The notes under the pieces are model-generated. The model had not been told where the DNA came from, did no database searches, and saw only the letters and a program-made list of their open reading frames with translations. Made by a program: the position numbers and the translations under genes. A stretch of DNA of 64,000 bases from Hyaloperonospora brassicae (taxonomy: Eukaryota > Oomycota > Peronosporomycetes > Peronosporales > Peronosporaceae), in assembly GCA_947650285.1 (NCBI GenBank), contig CANTFL010001312.1, forward strand, positions 434,001 to 498,000. Reading direction: 5' to 3'. Below, in pieces: positions 56,801 to 64,000 of the stretch (positions are counted from its first letter, which is position 1; each line of letters opens with the position of its first letter).

Positions 56801-59800
56801 AGCGAGAATTATAGTGAAACACGCGTCGAGCTTTTATGTTTCTGTGTTTCCAAAAACACTGATTAGCTTTTGGAAATACAATCTAACGTAGGTTAATCCA
56901 TATTTAAAAGACGAAAAGGGTATTAGGGTCTATAAATAGAATTGGAGTTGAAGCAGCTGGCAATTGCATTTACATATAAAAGTCGGGAGACTTTTACTAT
57001 AGAGCATGGCTGGCAAATTAAGCATAACTCTAGATCTAGCTTTTGTGATTTAAATTTAATTATGCGCCGTAGCTGACGGAAATTTCCAGCTCACGCATTC
57101 AAACACGACAGCTTTTGATGCCGACCATGCTACTTCTTTTCCGTCGGGTCAGAAAAAAGGCCAAGAAATGCTACCGGATGATCTTGATAACAAGTATTTG
57201 CCGAACATCATCACGGACCACGATTATAACTTTTCGGAGAGGCATAACTTATCGAGCACAGCCTCTTAATTATATTTTTTCGACTATTTAGTTTTTTTAA
57301 TGATTGACACCTAAAGTAAAAGCCTTTGCATCAGAATAGCTGAGGTTAACAAGTAATTTTAGACAACAAATAATACCACATTTCGTGCAAGGGAAGGCTC
57401 AGGGTGCACATTTCATTTTATCTTAGTCTACTTGTACAAATTATGCTTTCAAATGAGCTCATAAACATGTGAGACGAGTCAGTCTCTGTGCCCCTGAGAA
57501 ATCTAACGTTGACTTAAATTCCCCTTAGCTGGCCTTAAACGCTATAGGATACTCAAAAGTTCGAGGTAGCCCATACATTACAAAGTGTACTGGATATCTC
57601 GACACCTGCTGTTTTAGTGTCTGCATGTTGGTATCCCTGCTTGGCGGCAACAAGGACGACTAAATCCACTACAACTTAATATTAAGTGAAACCTACAACA
57701 TTTTGTTTTGTTGATTCGCATGTATGCGATGCTAATAACAAGCCTTGTGTATGATATACACTACTAATTCAATTTTTTGTGCGTTGGCGGGATGGAAATT
57801 TACACGTTAATTGATACCGTCTAATCTCCGAGTGCATAAATGTTTGATTTTAATTATTAGCCGGTACAAAAGAGCATATAACTTCACTATCAAGCGAATC
57901 AAATGTGATGATCAAAGTCGATTTTTGGATCGTCGAACTCAAAAATTTTAGCCTACAAGCCTCTTTAAGTAGTGAAGACAGATGAGCTCATATCAAGCAT
58001 CATTAAAAGCATGAATGAAGATTTGCAAGATTGGACGCGTACGGGCGGGTACAGATTGAAAACGAAACTTTGCTTAAGCAAACAAAACAGATTGATAACG
58101 AAAGAAATTGGGTTATATACAATGTCTTTTATAATTATTACGGCTAAACACGTCTTTAGACTATGGAGGCGTGGATGCGGACTATAATATACCTGAAACC
58201 ATTTTTATGTGCATCAAAGCGATGAACGCGTATCTTAAAAAAATAATCTCATGGAAGGCGGAGTGAATATGACGATAGGAAAAGGTGCGGGGTTTCGTCA
58301 TTTTTGAATCTATGGTTGTAGCACCGGATTATATACAGTTTTTAAAAATATACTAATCTGTTATTTTTTAAGGGCTACTTGCGACAAGACGGGTAATCTC
58401 TATGTTAAGGTTACGCATATCAGCATATGGAAAGGTGAAAGCGAGTAATGAATGCTCACCCCATCAGATGCGGATAATAAATTAAACATTTTTGTTTTAA
58501 TTTATTTGAGCCTAAAACAGTTTGAGTTTACCTTTGTATATTACATAGTCACGTAGCAATTCTTAACTATCTGTTTTCACCAAGATCAACTAACAGACTT
58601 AAACGTTTACGATTTACTCAAGTTCTGCTGTAAGTTGCTGACGGAGATGCATATCTTTAAGATTACGCAGATGACGATGAGCAATCTGCCATTGCATTTC
58701 ACTAGATATACTAGCTGGAATAGGAGGCTCGCAGGATTAAATGTTAGGACGTGACGCGTGTGATCACTGTCTCGGTTCCATAGTATATCTACTTATGTAA
58801 ATTATTAACCTAACTATGACAATTAACACAAATGCCTGCTATATTAAACTTATTACAGGAAGTGTATAGGTGACAGTCCGTTATATCTGCCGTCTTTGGA
58901 TCAAAATTCGATGTAAAGGTTTAATCCATTTCTTTTTAAAAAAATGTGTAAGAAAGCGCAAGCGAAATGATCATAGTCAATTTGTAGTAATAATTTTGTA
59001 TTATGACCCAAACTTGATGGCTTATCTACCCTCAATGTGGGTAGAACGACAACACCTCTCACTGACTATCCTGTATAAAAACTTGGCGCATGTTGGGGTA
59101 CTTACATCCTTTAAATCGGTAGACAATAAGAGATATATGTCGATATAACCATTATCAATTTGAAAGACAGGATGGAAGGGCTTCATCATTATTTCAGACT
59201 ATCGTGCTATCAATTTAGCTTGGTAATGCTATATAAAAAATAGTTGGCACAAAATTGTTCAGTGGTCGACAACGAAATTTTTAGCATCCTTCGTAGCTTT
59301 CATTAATAGGATATACACGGTCGCGTGAATGACGGCTCATAAGATGCAGATATTAATATTAACACGAGTCGTAGTGTAATATTTATCACACCCCTCTTCC
59401 GAGTGTGCCTTTGTAAGATCTGAAAAACAGAAATTTCGTATCTTATGTATACTTTGTGCGTATCGCATCATCACCAACGGTTCAATTTTTTTAAGGTCTC
59501 ATCGGTAAAAACGTCGTTGACCTTCAGTCCATTATATTTCGAAGCAATAATAAAAAGACTCAGACCAATATTTTATAAACCTTTAAAAAAGAACGCGGAC
59601 ATAGTGGCACACCACCGTTGACAAGTCCCACGACTTCATTCGTGAGGCATACAAATTAGTTGTAAATGACAGTGTATTTTAAACTATTTCGCTGAATAAC
59701 TAAGGAGCTTTTACATCGAATTTGCACAATACGTGCTAGTATTATAATTTATATATGCATATCCGAACGATCGATTGTTTAAATATTAAAGTTGTCCCTA

Positions 59801-62800
59801 AAATGGTTTTTGTATTTTATCTACCTATATTATTTTAAATTAAATTTGGGGTTATCGTTGCATGAAGTATATAACATATTTACCAAAGGTAATATAAGAA
59901 CGTTTACTTCTATCTTACATATTTACAGAATCTTCCGCAAAATGTTCAAATAATTTAGTTAATATTGCGTAAATATGTCTCTTCAAGCTCGAAGGTACCC
60001 AACATAACCAATGTTTAAAAGGACAGAAGTAAATTTCATAAACGATACATCGAGCCTTTTTGATCATGTTTCTCTGCGCCACGTAATATTGTATGTGGTA
60101 GCGATCAATCAAGTAGTTGCTGGCTCATTGGAAGGAATAAGTAAATACGACAATATTTGCTTGATTCTACTTAATATACGTACATACTAACAAATGTATA
60201 ATTGTATTATATTATTTGTCATAATACTCACCCGGATACAAATACATATTGCAGAGACTGAATTTAATCACACCTAAAACATTCGTCATCCCAGCAAAAA
60301 AATTAAAAATCATATGAAGATTATGGACCATTCTATAAAAAAGGAGTCTTCCAGTGGTCTGGATCTACTCAATTAAAGAAAATATTACATGCTTTATTTG
60401 TTACGCACTGCGCAGCTGAAGTAGCAAGAAACGTTTTCTACTAGGCAGCAGATTCTATTTTGCCTATTAATGCTAAAATATCCTGTATTAAAATTAATGC
60501 ATGTACACATTGGGAAGCACAATGCGTAGCCACGGCATTGCTACTTTTTTAGGCAAATTTAAGTCCCAAAAAAAAAACGTGGATTTGTCTGCAATTCATC
60601 TTTCTTACAATAAATGAAATGGTATTATGCCTTAAAGAAGGTTATGGGCGATATCATGATACCAAAAATGCGGTATCGATGGCTCGCGAAACTTAAATTG
60701 GTGCCAACGATATCATGCTAGGTGCTTGAAGCATTCCAGATCATTTTTATTTGTCACTATGTCTCATTAATAGTCCATCTTAAGTATATGGAAGCGGTAG
60801 CAAAATTGACAAAATGGTTCTAGCCCATGTGATGTTATAAAACTCAGAAGTCATAGCCATAGGAGTCGAAAAGTTAAGAATATTCTTGTACCGGTGATAC
60901 CGATATGTGGTACACCACGGTATAGATACGTGTGCCATATCGGTTTTCTCTCTATTTATTAGTGTTAGAAAGCAACAAATATGTGCGTTATCGTTATTAC
61001 TTTAAAAGAGAGTTAAACCTTATCAGTAGTTATATAAGAAGGTTTTCAATCCTCATACAGTTATAGAACGAAAGTGATATTTCATTTTTATCAGCTAAAG
61101 ACATGTGCCTGGCGCGTCTCTAATCAATAGATAATTTGTAGGACTTGTTGAAGTATCAAATATCGCTTGTTGCGCAGTGGATTTGCTATCCATAGAGTTT
61201 GCTGAACCAGGAATTATAGCTCTAGAGCTGTGTCGACTTGTACAGCCATTTATTCATAACATTGACTTGTAGTTGCTATTTTATCTTAACTCTTATCTTC
61301 TACAAGAAGCTGTATCAGATCCGCTGCAATTCTGGTGTTGATACGCCAGTAAATAATACCCATGAGGCTATCAGTCATGTAATGGTACGTCTCGCTTGTA
61401 AGAGATTACATTTTTACACCTCATCTAAATTTATATCTGTAACTTTAATTGACTAAAAAAGGGCCCAATCCATTTGTGAATCATTAAATAAAAGACATAG
61501 TATTGATGCCGTGTAATCAAAATACTAATTTAAACGACATCCGTAGCAAACGGCTTCTAGCCACTAATTTTAACGGTAACTTTAAGGGCGGCATCACACG
61601 TTAGCTCGATCGTAATCACACGCATGTTTCCTTTAATGAATGAAGTAGCCATGAGGCATTTATTTTATAATTTGGCGCATTTCACATCAGATTATATAGT
61701 TTCCTAGAACCTCGGCTCAAGATAAATGAAACGTTATGTTCTAGATATACGCTTGCTCTACCTTATAAAGTAACCTTGATCGAAAAAATACTTCCAAAGC
61801 CGTGCGTAACGTATAACGTATTCTTTATTCATCTTTTTAACTGAGCACTGCCTTTACAAAGTGCGATAAGTATTCGACCTCGTTAATTCATAATGATCAA
61901 ATGTGGCGACGTTATAAAATTGCCTTGGAAACTATCCTCGAAAATCGTAGTATAGCGGGACAAGATGAAATTTTTTAAGTGTCATTAGTGAGATAAATAC
62001 CTATTACTTCTCTTACAGGTCTCACCTGCCTGAATAAAAAGAACGTATGGGAACAAACGTTCCTTCGCGTCGCAGTGGTCTTTTATACGATCCACAAAAA
62101 TTGTTGATAAACATGCGGAACCACAAAGAGATGTGATAGTCGTAGGGATATTATTTCTACCTAACATTCGGAGGTGTATTAAATTGGAATGCCAAGTCGA
62201 GTGACTTTAGAAAAACCTAACGATCTCGGTAGTAAGCGCGACAAGATTTTGGACTCAATCGATAATGTAGAGAAACCGAACCTATCACGAAAGGATCAAT
62301 CTGACCTCTAGAATTCTCCAATCATTTTTGAGCTGCGGGATTTTCTCTTCTTATCAAGACGATGACTGCTAAACAAGAGATATCTTAATTACACAGAAAT
62401 AAGATATTTCTGCGGTCAGGGGAATTGCCTGGAACTTAAAGGCAAGAATCTGACGAAGACGACTGATCAAATTTGTGTATTCTTCGCGCTAAGAGTACTT
62501 GCCATGTATAAACGGGCGGAAAAGACTCACTTAAATGAATGATGTGTTTGACATTTACAAAGCACATCCATTATGTTTATACGGAATGGACGACGCGTCC
62601 CACTAATTTATTAAATGCATTCGGACAATAGCTTTCTGCCGCGCCCGCCTATACTACGTGATTAGTAACATAAAACATTGAGAAGAGCACTAAATTTAAT
62701 TCGTAGTATCTTCAATTGTTTTTTTTGTTTACCAGCGTATCGTTTTGTGGATTTATTGTTTCGCTTCACAAAACGAGTAAAATGGCATCTGCTAACTATA

Positions 62801-63544
62801 CCAATGCCACGCATCTACTTACTTGCCCAAGATTATAGAAGTGCACCTCTTAGCAAATTGATATTATTTTTTTCATTGAAGGCGACCACGCCACCGCTGG
62901 TGTAGTCGATGGCGATGGTCAATATATTCAGCATCTATATCTTACTCTGACTGAATACATTATTTAATAATATTCCAAGTATCGTCTCTTCAATTTTACA
63001 CAACCATATCTCTATTCATTCGTGTTAACGCTTTCGTCTGTGCGAGGTGATGTGAGACAATATTTTGCATTAAGACTTTACTCCACTTCTTAACAAGGTT
63101 CATAATGTTGTTTGGTAAAGATGTTTTGATTACAAAATCATTAAATGAAAAAGTTTAATGCGTAAATAACTATTTCTTCAATTGAGCAACCACCAAGACC
63201 CTGAGGTAAAGGTTTTGAGACGATTTATTACAGAAAAGGACCGATCGGGTTCCGGCTAAGTGCGAACTATCAAACAAACGGTGGAAGCCGTCGCGCTGGT
63301 CTCGTTACATCAGTATAATGGTCGAAGAACGATGAAGGGTAAGGACGAATAATTTTTTATCGACATACGCCGCCATGAAAACGACTGTAATAAGGTACGT
63401 GTCCATGATTTATAAAAGAGATCACTACCACGGGTGCGATCGCAAGCCTTACGATGTGCACCAAATTAATCGATCAGATGAGGATAAGAGATCGCGATAC
63501 AGTGCGCGATCACAATTAGAAAAGCAAGCGCGAGGAGTGGTCTA
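53851..63544. other. Long AT-rich gene desert
   Basis: For almost 10 kb there is no open frame over ~92 codons, no recognisable domain, no LTR core and no convincing RNA gene. The frames present lack consistent coding composition. It may contain very old transposon sequence beyond visual recognition. Confidence 0.5.
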
Positions 63545-63835
63545 TAACACTCCTGTTCGATACGATTTGGATAATATCTGCAATATGGATAGAGATCGCG
63601 ATCAAGGACGCAGTCTGCAATCTGGATGGAGGTCGCGGTCAATGACGCGATTGCGATTCGGTGGATACTTACTATTTTACGTTATCTGCGATGCGGATGA
63701 AGATCGCGATCAATGAAGCGATATAATATCAGGCGGATGTGTACCACTTCACTCTATCTGCGGTCGGGATGGAGATCGCGATCAAGAACGCGTTAGCGAT
63801 CAGGTCGACGTGTATTACATCACGCGATATTCAAC
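63545..63835. repeat. Degenerate ~72-bp minisatellite with AGATCGCGATCA core
   Basis: Units of about 71-72 bp (clear at 63659-63730 and 63731-63801, partial before and after) share TATCTGCGx and AGATCGCGATCAA. The palindromic GATCGCGATC occurs three times here, with looser GATCGC-type variants nearby from about 63436. The plus strand is open for part of its length (63375-63716), a by-product of the repeat. Confidence 0.65.
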
Positions 63836-64000
63836 CTGTGAGTAGAAGAGTACATGAAATAGGCTACGTCGCGCAAGGGGACGACACAAGTTTCGAATCC
63901 CCGGTAATCATAGTGGTAGATTTGTTTGTTTCGATCGGCAAATCATTAAACAGAGTTCAAAAATTTGTTTTTAGTACATATGTCGACTTCTCCTTCGGGT

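Noticed and set aside
63545..63835. CRISPR-like array
   Set aside because: Units are degenerate tandem repeats without unique spacers, and the genome is eukaryotic.
63880..63912. tRNA-like TTCGAATCCCC stretch near the right end
   Set aside because: Only the T-loop part fits; the upstream sequence does not fold as a tRNA.

Overview
The window looks like a chromosome segment of a plant-pathogenic oomycete (Peronosporales, a Phytophthora or downy-mildew type genome). The reasons are: two copies of a secreted RXLR/EER-class effector, an oomycete-type initiator in front of a cysteine-rich secreted protein, intronless GC-rich housekeeping genes, and decayed Ty3/Gypsy and Ty1/Copia retrotransposons. 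All identifications come from reading the sequence; no database search was possible.

Layout. 1-1281: start of a minus-strand Gypsy element (5' LTR plus an open gag that runs off the window). 1282-2025: an LTR-like remnant. 1837-10891 and 18716-27735: the two arms of a ~9 kb inverted repeat around a 7.8 kb unique spacer. Each arm carries one effector gene (5920-6729 +, 22873-23682 -) and one ~2.7 kb Mutator-like element with 144-bp terminal inverted repeats (2972-5668, 23934-26594). The spacer holds two divergent, intact, GC-rich genes: a long-chain acyl-CoA synthetase with a myristoylation-type N terminus (10980-12980 -) and a 4-TM/ankyrin/TIR/TIR protein (14647-17796 +).

27736-34247: a cysteine-rich secreted protein gene (28365-28769 +) and a decayed Copia element (about 29690-33570 -), followed by a second LTR-like remnant. 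35000-46620: Gypsy debris, including a 5'-truncated but otherwise ordered element (gag, zinc knuckle, protease, RT, RNase H, integrase, PPT, 3' LTR; 46620 down to 39371). At 37195-37560 there is a third, partial copy of arm sequence that still has the empty insertion site of the Mutator-like element. 46621-64000: AT-rich, almost gene-free DNA with one Gypsy LTR plus dead gag (52840-53850 +), an 85-bp tandem duplication, a CAA/CAG tract and a ~72-bp minisatellite at the right end.

The window therefore shows a small GC-rich island of conserved cellular genes inside repeat-rich DNA that carries secreted-protein genes, the two-speed arrangement known for these pathogens. The most unusual features are the large inverted repeat with its duplicated effector and the membrane ankyrin double-TIR protein at its centre.
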